Of a stretch of 64,000 bases of DNA, positions 8,568-15,880 are shown in pieces (positions within the stretch are counted from its first letter, which is position 1; every line of letters begins with the position of its first letter). The position numbers and the translations under genes were made by a program. Under the pieces are notes generated by a model. That model was not told where the DNA came from, ran no database searches, and was given only the letters and a program-made list of their open reading frames with translations. This DNA comes from Staphylococcus sp. Marseille-Q5304 (GTDB lineage Bacteria; Bacillota; Bacilli; Staphylococcales; Staphylococcaceae), in NCBI RefSeq assembly GCF_943737015.1, contig NZ_CALSFP010000001.1, positions 1,798,001-1,862,000 on the forward strand. Direction: 5' to 3'.

Positions 8568-9464
8568 TTATATATTTTTTGGACAGTCGGTCGTGGACCC
8601 TTTTAAAAATTCAATTAATTCACGTGTAGCAAAGTTCATATAATTACCTTTCTTCCAAATAACACCTAAATTCCATGAATCATCCGCCCCTTCTAAAGGT
8701 ATACCAACAAGTTCATCATTTAAAATCTTCACGATACTTTCGGGCAAAACAGTTATACCAATACCATCCATAATCATATTCTCTATAAATGTAATCTGAG
8801 ACATTTTAGCAATCGTTTTCGGTTCGAAACCTACATTTCTACAACTCTCAAAAAATTGATCTTTCAAATAGTAATCATCGTGAAACATTAAAAAATACTC
8901 ATCTTTCAAATCTTTCAAATGAACAGCGTTCACGTCCGCATATTTAGAGTCTTTATTTACTACAAGTAACAACTGTTCAGTATATAAAGGTATTGAGTCA
9001 TAAATATCATCGTTCACTGGTAATGTCGTTATACCAACATCAATTTCATCATTATTTAAAAATTGTTTAATGGCCTTTCCGCCACTTTCAATTACTTCAT
9101 ACGTTACATTAGGATATTTATTATGAAATTGTTTCAAACGTCCCGTAAAAAATCTTACATTCAGTATTGCAGATATCCCTAATCGAATATGCCCACTATC
9201 AAGATTCATAACATCTCCCATTTCAGATGTCATATCTTCAATTACTGCTAAAGTTTCCACACATTTTTCATAAAACACTTTCCCTACATCTGTTAAGTCG
9301 ATGTGCTTTTTACTACGATCAAATAACTGGATAGAAAATTCATCTTCTAATAACTTTATATTCTTACTGATTGTTGATTGTGCAATAAATAATTGCTCAG
9401 ATGCTTGAGTCATGCCTCCACGTTTAACAACCTCGACGAAATACTTCATTTGTTTAAATTCCAT
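8568..9464 (-). CDS. LysR-family transcriptional regulator
   Basis: 298 residues from ATG at 9462-9464, preceded by GAGGAG at a 6-nt spacing. The longer frame to 9485 adds seven residues that cover this RBS and is rejected. It has an N-terminal winged helix-turn-helix (MEFKQMKYFVEVVKRGGMTQ, then SEQLFIAQSTISKNIKLLE), the wing LFDRSKKHIDLT, and a two-lobed effector domain from about residue 90 of the CynR/CitR/GltC type. It faces away from the small-peptide array at 10296 across 830 bp of gene-free DNA. Which neighbour it regulates cannot be told from sequence. Confidence 0.9.
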   Translation of the reverse strand: MEFKQMKYFVEVVKRGGMTQASEQLFIAQSTISKNIKLLEDEFSIQLFDRSKKHIDLTDVGKVFYEKCVETLAVIEDMTSEMGDVMNLDSGHIRLGISAILNVRFFTGRLKQFHNKYPNVTYEVIESGGKAIKQFLNNDEIDVGITTLPVNDDIYDSIPLYTEQLLLVVNKDSKYADVNAVHLKDLKDEYFLMFHDDYYLKDQFFESCRNVGFEPKTIAKMSQITFIENMIMDGIGITVLPESIVKILNDELVGIPLEGADDSWNLGVIWKKGNYMNFATRELIEFLKGSTTDCPKNI

Positions 9465-10183
9465 GCTTTGCTCCTCACAATACACATTTATTTTTCACCC
9501 GTTTAAAATTTAAATAATAATCTAAAAACAAGCACGTCATTGTATCAATATATTAATATTTTATTTTACAATATAATTACTATTACTAATAATTATAATT
9601 ACAGCGACTTAATAATACAAATGTTATCAGTCCTTATTTCCAATTAATTTCCAAAAAATAGAACCACTTAACGTTAGGTTTTTAAAAATTTTTAATTATT
9701 TTTAAATAGCGTTTTTCGATAAAATTTACTCTGTTTTTAACTGAAAATTTGAATATATATTCTACAAAAAATCACTATAAATATCTAAAAAAATTGTCAT
9801 TGTTTCTACAAGACTCATTTATTGATTTAAATTTAAATTAAATATACAAATCGCTTTACAATGCGATCCATCTGTGTCCGAGTTTTGAAATCCCTACAAA
9901 ATCACTATATTATAACTGTGTTGAATAAAGTTGAAAAACATCATTAATTGTCACCTTACTCAATTTGTAAAAATTCTAATTACCGTTTAAATATTAAATA
10001 AGCGTGATAAAACTTTTTATTAAATTTTCTGAATATCTTGAATTTAAAATGTTTGAATTCGAGATAAATTGGTTAAAGATTACTGCTCAAATTAAACTGT
10101 AGAAATAAAAAAGATAAAATCATCTTAAGCCATGATTGTATTTTCAATAACTATACTTAGAGAGAGAAATTAATAGTTACTCT

Positions 10184-10232
10184 GAACATATTATACTTAG
10201 ATTATTTTTTATTTTTACAAATTAATATGTTC
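10184..10232 (+). promoter_or_regulatory. Inverted repeat upstream of the peptide array, candidate operator
   Basis: Arms GAACATATTA (10184-10193) and TAATATGTTC (10223-10232) are perfect inverted complements separated by 29 bp. The right arm ends about 63 bp before the first peptide gene and overlaps the candidate -35 element. Confidence 0.4.
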
Positions 10233-10253
10233 GAGCTTAAAATCATTGGGTTA
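10229..10253 (+). promoter_or_regulatory. Possible sigma-B-like promoter for the peptide array
   Basis: GTTCGA (10229-10234), a 13-bp spacer and GGGTTA (10248-10253) partly match the sigma-B consensus GTTTAA-N12-15-GGGTAT. No convincing sigma-A promoter with correct spacing was found nearer the first gene. Confidence 0.3.
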
Positions 10254-10295
10254 TATTATTCATGTATGATCATTTGAAAATAAGGAGGGATTTCG

Positions 10296-10382
10296 ATGGT
10301 ACACCGTTTCTTAACACTTTTAGGTCAATTCTTCTACGATGAGATTGGTTATTATGGTCAAGATAAACCTTATACAAAATAA
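10296..10382 (+). CDS. Small peptide A, copy 1 (28 aa), first gene of a triplicated two-peptide array
   Basis: A 28-residue peptide that starts MVHRFLTLLGQFF and ends GYYGQDKPYTK. ATG 10296 has AAGGAGGG 6 nt upstream. The first half is hydrophobic and aromatic with a basic N-terminus (helical, amphipathic), and the tail is polar and Tyr-rich. There is no signal peptide, no Cys, and no Gly-Gly leader. It differs from copies 2 and 3 at residues 2, 9, 11, 14 and 18, while the RFLTL core and the C-terminal YYGQDKPYTK are unchanged. The layout resembles phenol-soluble modulins or leaderless peptide toxins/bacteriocins, but I recognise no specific family. Confidence 0.8.
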   Translation: MVHRFLTLLGQFFYDEIGYYGQDKPYTK

Positions 10383-10418
10383 TTTTATTTTGTAACTAAT
10401 TACAAAGGAGGCTTTACC

Positions 10419-10475
10419 ATGATTGAAGATATTTATGAAGCTTTCATCGGATTCATCAAAAGAATCGGACTTTAA
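10419..10475 (+). CDS. Small peptide B, copy 1 (18 aa), delta-toxin/PSM-like
   Basis: The product is MIEDIYEAFIGFIKRIGL. The RBS AAAGGAGG is a near-perfect match to the 16S tail, 7 nt before the ATG. Acidic residues at 3, 4 and 7 and basic residues at 14 and 15 lie on a hydrophobic Ile/Phe/Leu helix. The pattern M-x-x-D-I near the N-terminus and K-x-I later recalls staphylococcal delta-toxin (which begins MAQDIISTIGDLVKWII), but B is eight residues shorter. It is translated without a leader. Function is inferred only from this resemblance and the helical character. Confidence 0.78.
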   Translation: MIEDIYEAFIGFIKRIGL

Positions 10476-10554
10476 TTTTCTAAAGCAACCAGTTTTTTAG
10501 ATTTCTAAGTGCATTGCACTTAACATACTATACTAATCAAAGGGGGCTTTTTAA

Positions 10555-10641
10555 ATGTTACATCGTTTCTTAACACTTTTCGGTAAGTTCTTCGACGACG
10601 AAATCGAATATTATGGTCAAGACAAGCCTTACACTAAATAA
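10555..10641 (+). CDS. Small peptide A, copy 2 (28 aa)
   Basis: A 28-residue peptide starting MLHRFLTLFGKFFDDEIE and ending YYGQDKPYTK. Its RBS is AAAGGGGG rather than the AAGGAGGG of copy 1. It differs from copy 3 only at residue 14 (Asp instead of Asn) at protein level. It starts exactly 259 bp after copy 1 and 259 bp before copy 3. The small hairpin AAGTGC/GCACTT at 10507-10521 lies in the spacer before it. Confidence 0.8.
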   Translation: MLHRFLTLFGKFFDDEIEYYGQDKPYTK

Positions 10642-10684
10642 TTTAAGCTTAATCAATTCAATCTAAAGTAAAGGAGGCTTTACC

Positions 10685-10741
10685 ATGATCGAAGATATCT
10701 ATGAAGCATTCATCGGATTCATCAAAAGAATCGGACTTTAA
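10685..10741 (+). CDS. Small peptide B, copy 2 (18 aa)
   Basis: Protein identical to B copies 1 and 3 (MIEDIYEAFIGFIKRIGL). Codons 2, 5 and 8 differ synonymously from copy 1. The 18-nt run AAAGGAGGCTTTACCATG, RBS through start codon, is the same in all three B copies. Confidence 0.78.
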   Translation: MIEDIYEAFIGFIKRIGL

Positions 10742-10813
10742 TTTTCAAATTGGAACAACGACAAATTCAATCAGTTTTAATCATATAAATTAAAGTATAA
10801 GGGGGCATTTATA

Positions 10814-10900
10814 ATGTTACATCGTTTCTTAACACTTTTCGGTAAATTCTTCAACGACGAAATCGAATATTATGGTCAAGATAAACCTTACACTAAATAA
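10814..10900 (+). CDS. Small peptide A, copy 3 (28 aa)
   Basis: A 28-residue peptide, MLHRFLTLFGKFFNDEIE then YYGQDKPYTK, with RBS AAGGGGG 7 nt upstream. It differs from copy 2 by one amino acid (Asn14) and a few silent changes. Confidence 0.8.
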   Translation: MLHRFLTLFGKFFNDEIEYYGQDKPYTK

Positions 10901-10943
10901 TTTAAGCTAATATTAGTATTAAATTAATAAAGGAGGCTTTACC

Positions 10944-11000
10944 ATGATTGAAGATATCTATGAAGCTTTCATCGGATTCATCAAAAGAATCGGACTTTAA
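10944..11000 (+). CDS. Small peptide B, copy 3 (18 aa), last gene of the array
   Basis: Protein identical to B1 and B2, with silent differences only. It is followed by an AT-rich hairpin (about 11003-11038) and then by the array terminator at 11058-11095. Confidence 0.78.
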   Translation: MIEDIYEAFIGFIKRIGL

Positions 11001-11057
11001 TTTCTAATTAGAATTTTTTTTGGCAAAAATTCTTAATTATTAGGCTGTATAATTTTT

Positions 11058-11095
11058 GCGGTTGATGGAACACGGATTCCACCAACCGCCTTTTT
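11058..11095 (+). terminator. Rho-independent terminator of the peptide array
   Basis: Stem GCGGTTGATGGAA (11058-11070) pairs with TTCCACCAACCGC (11077-11089), then a T-run (11091-11095). The T-run lies only on the plus-strand side, so it belongs to the peptide operon and not to the convergent esterase gene. This supports one plus-strand transcript that covers all six small genes. Confidence 0.85.
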
Positions 11096-11116
11096 GTTTC
11101 ATGTATAACATAATTT

Positions 11117-11956
11117 TTAATAAAGGGACTGCATTTGCTTCTCAAAATCTTCGTATGATATTTGATTTCTAGATAATTTAGCTATAAGCATATACATCTT
11201 TTCATTTTTCGTATATTTCTTTTTCGTTAACTTAGATTCAATATTCTCTTCCCCATTTAATGGTACATCCACATTACTTCTCTCATTAAACGCTTTATAA
11301 TAACGCATACCAAACTTACGTTGTGATAATGCATCAATATGGATACCGTCAGGATTTGGCGTTAACGCTTGTGCTGTAACGAAATAACAATTGTCTTTTT
11401 GTTGCGCAACTTCTTGAATACATGTATTAATATGTTGAAATTCAGGCGCACTGAGACCGAAACCTTGCTGTCCGAGATAATCTCCTAATAACCCCATCAC
11501 GAAAGGACACTCTGGCTTATTAAACGTTTCTCTTAAATAATCAATGAGACCTTTCAATTTTTCACTATAAGTCGCATAATTACCGTTTAAACTATCACTT
11601 TCACCTTGATGCCACAATATGCCGATAAGATCACTCGATTCCATTGCAAACTGAGTTTCTGCAATTGCATGTCTCGTTAACATTTGATCTTTCGCCCATT
11701 CATCAATTGATGTACCTCCATCAGCACAAGGAATGAGCCCAATTGTTTCATTTGGGTGCGCATCTACCCACATTTTAGCGAAAGAGGCTGCTGGACCGAT
11801 ACCAGCAACTGCTCGATCACTATGAATCGGTTCATCCATCATTTGCCAACGACCATTGCGCAGTACAAATATACGTTCATCTATAATTGGTTCCACTTGA
11901 TTTGTGAACCCTCGACCAGCCATATTAGACTGCCCGATAAGTAACACTGATTTCAT
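11117..11956 (-). CDS. SGNH-type carbohydrate esterase (sialate O-acetylesterase family)
   Basis: 279 residues. The block I motif GQSNMAGRG (8-16, catalytic Ser10), the block LIPCADGGTSIDEW, the WHQGESD motif and the late DGIHID (catalytic Asp/His) define the SASA/CE6-like SGNH hydrolases that remove O-acetyl groups from sugars. No signal peptide is visible, so it is probably cytoplasmic. The last 30 residues (YMLIAKLSRNQISYEDFEKQ, then MQSLY) resemble a SHOCT-type short C-terminal helix pair, which is unusual for this family. RBS GGAGG. It lies 48 bp after the ornithine-cyclodeaminase gene and probably shares its transcript. Confidence 0.8.
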   Translation of the reverse strand: MKSVLLIGQSNMAGRGFTNQVEPIIDERIFVLRNGRWQMMDEPIHSDRAVAGIGPAASFAKMWVDAHPNETIGLIPCADGGTSIDEWAKDQMLTRHAIAETQFAMESSDLIGILWHQGESDSLNGNYATYSEKLKGLIDYLRETFNKPECPFVMGLLGDYLGQQGFGLSAPEFQHINTCIQEVAQQKDNCYFVTAQALTPNPDGIHIDALSQRKFGMRYYKAFNERSNVDVPLNGEENIESKLTKKKYTKNEKMYMLIAKLSRNQISYEDFEKQMQSLY

Positions 11957-12004
11957 ATTTTTCTTCCTCCAAACAATCTATTTCATAAAAACTGTTATTG
12001 ACCT

Positions 12005-12967
12005 TTACGATTCATTTTGTTGTTTGAACTTTTGATAAAAATAGTTTGCCACTACAATATCAACAATAGCTAAACCTACTGATTTAAATACTGTCTTCTC
12101 TTCCTCTGAAGTTCGTCCATCGAGCTGGCCTGAAACGATACGACCTAACTCACCATATAAATCGTCTTTATTAAATTCACCTTCAGAAATAGGCGTCACT
12201 AAATCACCAGTTTCCTCTAAAGCTGCTTCAGCCGATTCAACGACAACTTTATCTGCAGATGAAACCACATGTGTCGGTAACTCTTGCATTTCAGGTTTAA
12301 ACGATCCTACTGCATTCACATGTACACCTGGTTTCAACTCATTATTGAATACTGGTTCTGAGGCATTCGTTGCAGTAACAATCACATCGGCTTGATGAAT
12401 AGCGTCTTCCACATTTTCAAAAACTTCAACGTCTAAATCTGAATGTTGACTCTGCACTTTCTCTGAAAATTTAACTGCTTTATCATATGTGCGATTAAAG
12501 AATTGAATGCGTTTAATATTTCTTTCTGCAAGTACTGCTTCAATTAATCCTTCAGCTTGATCTCCCGTACCAACTACACAAAGTGTTTCAGCATTTTCTT
12601 TCGCAAGGTAACGTGTTGCAACGCCTGAAATCGCACCTGTACGAATCTTCGTTAAGTATGAACCTTCTAGAACTGCTAACGTTTCCCCCGTTTCATAATC
12701 TGACAAAATGACCGAACCAACAATTGTATTTTTACCAATCTTCGTATTATTCGGTGCCATCGTAACCGTTTTTAGACCAACGATCTTTAGTTCATCAGAT
12801 AAAGCCGGCATAACAAGATATCGATTATCCTCATTAAATGGCAAAACATAACGCAACGGTGTTTCGGTTTTACCTTCCGAATATGCCTGTAACGATTCTG
12901 CTACCGCATCCACAACCTCTTTCATATTTAATAATTCTGCTTGTTTTTGTTCATCTATAAATAACAT
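12005..12967 (-). CDS. Ornithine cyclodeaminase / mu-crystallin family protein
   Basis: 320 residues with an N-terminal substrate domain and a Rossmann domain (CVVGTGDQAEGLIEAVLAER at about 131-150, then VTATNASEPV). The family includes ornithine cyclodeaminase, alanine dehydrogenase, ketimine reductase and the SbnB-type dehydrogenases. Nothing here fixes the substrate. No siderophore or arginine genes are adjacent, so SbnB function is not supported. Two ATGs are adjacent; the second (12965-12967) is 7 nt after GAGG and is preferred. Co-directional with the SGNH esterase downstream. Confidence 0.82.
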   Translation of the reverse strand: MLFIDEQKQAELLNMKEVVDAVAESLQAYSEGKTETPLRYVLPFNEDNRYLVMPALSDELKIVGLKTVTMAPNNTKIGKNTIVGSVILSDYETGETLAVLEGSYLTKIRTGAISGVATRYLAKENAETLCVVGTGDQAEGLIEAVLAERNIKRIQFFNRTYDKAVKFSEKVQSQHSDLDVEVFENVEDAIHQADVIVTATNASEPVFNNELKPGVHVNAVGSFKPEMQELPTHVVSSADKVVVESAEAALEETGDLVTPISEGEFNKDDLYGELGRIVSGQLDGRTSEEEKTVFKSVGLAIVDIVVANYFYQKFKQQNES

Positions 12968-13120
12968 CATTACACCTCTTTAACTTGAATTTTATCATTT
13001 AAAACTTTCAAAAATTTTTCTTTATATTCATAATAGCAATTATATAAATTTCAAATGACGTTCTCCTTCATTATCATATGAATATGAAACAGACACAATG
13101 ATAATGTTTATGGTAAATAT

Positions 13121-13150
13121 AAAAACCCGACAACATGACGTTGTCGGGTT
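13121..13150 (-). terminator. Rho-independent terminator of the exopolysaccharide operon
   Basis: The stem AACCCGACAAC/GTTGTCGGGTT with a 5-nt loop is followed on the minus strand by TTTTTATAT. It lies just after the LCP gene, the last gene of the operon. Confidence 0.85.
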
Positions 13151-13169
13151 AAGTTGAAAAATGATGGTG

Positions 13170-14099
13170 TTATTTTAAATTTAAATTTTTCTTATACGCA
13201 TTGATAATGGCATCATTATTACCTGGATAGAAATAGTAAATACCATCTTCACCTTTTTTATTTTGTCCTTCTAAAGTGTGACGATTCACTTTATTTTGTG
13301 CATTTTTATAATCCGAACGAATACCATTTAGCTCAGTGATACTTAAGTCTGTCTTAACGTTATCGCCTGCTGCATCAAATATACCGTTCATCTTAGGAAT
13401 AGAACTTGGTTGTAATGCTTTCTTCGCTACCGCTTCAATCACGAGTTGTTGACGTACCTGACGCCCTTCATCGCCACCAGCACCTGGTTCCTTTCTACTG
13501 CGCATAAAGTTCATTGCTTCTTTACCATCCATATGATATTTCTTCCCTTTTTTAAAATCATATCCTTTGATAAAGAAAGAAGCATTGCTGACTACATCTA
13601 CGCCATCTAACTCATCGATGACAGTGGATACGCCGTCCATATTAATTGCGGCATAATGATCAATCGGCACATCCATTAATTTTTCTACTGATTTAACCGC
13701 CATGTCTGGCCCGCCATATGCATAAGCATGATTGATCTTATCTTCTTTATGCTTTCCTACAATTTCAGTTCTTGTGTCTCTTGGTACACTAATCATTTCT
13801 ACTTTTTTATTTTTCTTATTAATTGACATTAAGATGATAGAATCCGAACGCTGACCTTCATTCTGTTGATGTCGCACCTTGTCATCATCAATACCAAACA
13901 AAGCTATAGAAATCGGTTCACCCTTTTTCACTTTGCCCTGCCTTAATTCAGAGTGATCTCCACGGTCAAGCGGATTATTAATCGCAGTATTCAAAGCTGT
14001 TAACTTGTAGAAAATAAAAGCAGCTACTAATAACACACCAATCGCTAAGATAATGAAGCAAATGAGAATAATCTTTTTAGTTTTGGATTTTTTCTTCAT
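13170..14099 (-). CDS. LytR-CpsA-Psr (LCP) family glycopolymer ligase
   Basis: 309 residues. A short Lys-rich cytoplasmic N-terminus and one transmembrane helix (about 10-31) precede an extracellular LCP catalytic domain. Conserved pieces include SIILMSINKKNKKVEMISVP then RDTR, DKINHAYAYGG, and the Arg-rich MNFMRSRKEPGAGGDEGRQV, whose Asp and Arg residues bind the lipid pyrophosphate. LCP enzymes transfer lipid-linked capsule, teichoic acid or other glycopolymers onto peptidoglycan. As last gene of the polysaccharide operon it is the likely anchor enzyme for this polymer. Confidence 0.9.
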   Translation of the reverse strand: MKKKSKTKKIILICFIILAIGVLLVAAFIFYKLTALNTAINNPLDRGDHSELRQGKVKKGEPISIALFGIDDDKVRHQQNEGQRSDSIILMSINKKNKKVEMISVPRDTRTEIVGKHKEDKINHAYAYGGPDMAVKSVEKLMDVPIDHYAAINMDGVSTVIDELDGVDVVSNASFFIKGYDFKKGKKYHMDGKEAMNFMRSRKEPGAGGDEGRQVRQQLVIEAVAKKALQPSSIPKMNGIFDAAGDNVKTDLSITELNGIRSDYKNAQNKVNRHTLEGQNKKGEDGIYYFYPGNNDAIINAYKKNLNLK

Positions 14100-14114
14100 A
14101 TTGGTGACAGATCC

Positions 14115-15257
14115 TTACTTGTCACTATTTAAATCTTTAATTATTTGAATAACTCGATCCTGTTGTTCAGCTTGCATGTCAGAACTTGATGGAAGACAAA
14201 TACCATTTTCGAATAAAGCTTTTGCATTATCACTATTTAATTTTATGAAGTCATAATTTGAATACAGTGGTTGTAAATGCATTGGTTTCCATACTGGACG
14301 AGCTTCGATGTTTTCTTTTTCTAAAGCTTCAATAACATCCTTAGATGAAAAACCAGCTTTTTCAGGATCAATCGTTAATGCAGTAAGCCATCTATTAGAT
14401 TTAGAATTTGTAATCTCTGGTTGGAATTCGAACCCATTAATATTTCCTAATGATTGTTGATATTTTTCAAAAATGCTACGTCTTATACTCACCCTGTTAT
14501 CTAAAACTTCCATTTGTCCTCTTCCAATACCTGCAGAGATATTACTTAATCGATAATTATAACCTAATTCACTATGTTCATAATGAATGGCTTTATCTCT
14601 AGCTTGAGTTGATAGGAATAATGCGTGATCTCTTGAAACCTTATCATTAGTAACTAACATACCACCGCCACTTGTAGTGATAATCTTATTACCATTAAAT
14701 GAATAAATGCCGTAGTCACCAAAGCTCCCACTTTTCTTACCGTTATATTCTGAACCTAAAGACTCCGCTGCGTCTTCAATCAACACAACATCATATTGAT
14801 TACAGATTTCACGAATTTCATTTAATTGAGCTGATTGCCCATATAAATTCACAACTATTACAGCTTTAGGTTTTTGTCCTAATTGTTCATACTTTTCAAA
14901 GGCTTTTTTTAATGCTTCTGGAGACATATTCCATGTATCTAGCTCGGAGTCAATAAATACTGGTTGAGCCCCTTGATAGAGAATTGGATTTGACGTAGCG
15001 CAAAACGTTAAAGAAGAACAAAATACGATATCGTCTTGACCTACATTACTTTCTATAAGTGCAAGATGTATTGCTGCTGTTCCACTACTCACTGCTAAAC
15101 CTTCTCCAACGCCTGTATAACGTTTGATATCATTTTCAAATTCTGTAACATTTTCACCTAATGGAGCTATCCAATTTTTTTCAAAAGCATCTTCTATATA
15201 TTTTTGTTCATTACCGCCCATATGTGGTCTCGATAAAAATACTCTTTCTTTTTCCAC
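14115..15257 (-). CDS. DegT/DnrJ/EryC1 PLP-dependent sugar aminotransferase (PglE/EpsN-like)
   Basis: About 380 residues of fold-type I aminotransferase. The PLP lysine lies in SFNGNKIITTSGGGM, the ring-stacking region in VLIEDAAESLGSEYNGKKSGS, and the N-terminal substrate segment is VFLSRPHMGGNEQKYIEDAF. In bacillosamine pathways this enzyme aminates UDP-4-keto-6-deoxy-GlcNAc. The PglD-like acetyltransferase just upstream and the 4,6-dehydratase in the operon support that reaction. The frame extends to 15266, but GTG 15255-15257 follows AAGGAG at a correct distance and avoids overlapping the previous stop. Confidence 0.88.
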   Translation of the reverse strand: MEKERVFLSRPHMGGNEQKYIEDAFEKNWIAPLGENVTEFENDIKRYTGVGEGLAVSSGTAAIHLALIESNVGQDDIVFCSSLTFCATSNPILYQGAQPVFIDSELDTWNMSPEALKKAFEKYEQLGQKPKAVIVVNLYGQSAQLNEIREICNQYDVVLIEDAAESLGSEYNGKKSGSFGDYGIYSFNGNKIITTSGGGMLVTNDKVSRDHALFLSTQARDKAIHYEHSELGYNYRLSNISAGIGRGQMEVLDNRVSIRRSIFEKYQQSLGNINGFEFQPEITNSKSNRWLTALTIDPEKAGFSSKDVIEALEKENIEARPVWKPMHLQPLYSNYDFIKLNSDNAKALFENGICLPSSSDMQAEQQDRVIQIIKDLNSDK

Positions 15258-15262
15258 TATAT

Positions 15263-15880
15263 TCACTCCTTTGGTTTGGCAGGTGTGCCTATAACTGTTT
15301 GTTCTGAAGGTACATCTTCAATTACAGTAGCTCCTGCACCGACAATACTATTACTGCCAATTTTCACTTGAGGTAGTACGTTAGAACCAATTGCGACATG
15401 TGCTAATTCACCTACTGTTACACCACCAGCTAAAAGTGCGCCTGGTGAAATGTGGACATAATCCTCAATTACATTGTCATGCTCTACAACTGCTCCTGAA
15501 TTCACAATTGCATGATTTCCTATACGAGTATCCGCATTTATTACAACGAGGGGCATTACGACTGTACCTCTCCCTATTGAACTAAATGGACTTATAATGG
15601 CTGAAGGATGTATAAGCGTAGCGAACTGTTCTATATTCAAACCATATTTCAAAACAATTTTTTCTCTAACATGATTATTACCAATCGCTATAATAAAAAA
15701 ATGGTCCGATGAATACTTATTAATATTGTTTAAATTATCAAAAAATAAATCATCTTGTTCATAATAAGATTCAATCGCATTATCTAAGTAGCCAACTAAC
15801 TGATATTCACCTTGAGCTAAAATAATATCCCTAATGACTTTAGAATGACCACCTTTACCAATCATAATAAGTTGTTTCAT
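15263..15880 (-). CDS. Sugar O/N-acetyltransferase, NeuD/PglD family
   Basis: 205 residues. The N-terminal Rossmann-like UDP-sugar binding part (QLIMIGKGGHSKVIRDIIL) is followed by a left-handed beta-helix of hexapeptide repeats (from about residue 90, for example ISPFSSIGRGTVVMPLVVIN, then VEHDNVIEDYVHISPGALLAG). The catalytic His is expected in VEHDN. This matches PglD, which N-acetylates UDP-4-amino-4,6-dideoxy-GlcNAc to UDP-N,N'-diacetylbacillosamine. Its start overlaps the stop of the phosphoglycosyl transferase gene, implying translational coupling. Confidence 0.88.
   Translation of the reverse strand: MKQLIMIGKGGHSKVIRDIILAQGEYQLVGYLDNAIESYYEQDDLFFDNLNNINKYSSDHFFIIAIGNNHVREKIVLKYGLNIEQFATLIHPSAIISPFSSIGRGTVVMPLVVINADTRIGNHAIVNSGAVVEHDNVIEDYVHISPGALLAGGVTVGELAHVAIGSNVLPQVKIGSNSIVGAGATVIEDVPSEQTVIGTPAKPKE

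Larger units (their letters stand above)
9465..10295. other. 830-bp AT-rich gene-free region upstream of the small-peptide array
   Basis: No reading frame with a credible RBS on either strand apart from the array start. The region is extremely AT-rich with many A and T tracts. It contains an inverted repeat at 10184-10232 and a possible sigma-B-like promoter at 10229-10253. Such a long non-coding stretch before tiny secreted-type peptides suggests a complex promoter or a long regulatory 5' leader. Confidence 0.6.

Noticed and set aside
10296..11000. CRISPR-like or satellite repeat interpretation of the tandem array
   Set aside because: Units are about 259 bp, contain conserved RBSs and reading frames, and variation is mostly synonymous. 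No short regular repeats with unique spacers.
10296..11000. Type I toxin-antitoxin module
   Set aside because: I see no antisense promoter or convergent RNA at each copy, and two different peptides alternate. Not excluded without RNA data.
10296..11000. Lanthipeptide or other modified bacteriocin precursors
   Set aside because: No Cys, no leader or Gly-Gly site, and no modification or ABC transporter genes nearby.
12005..12967. SbnB-type siderophore enzyme
   Set aside because: Right superfamily, but no SbnA partner or siderophore genes are adjacent.
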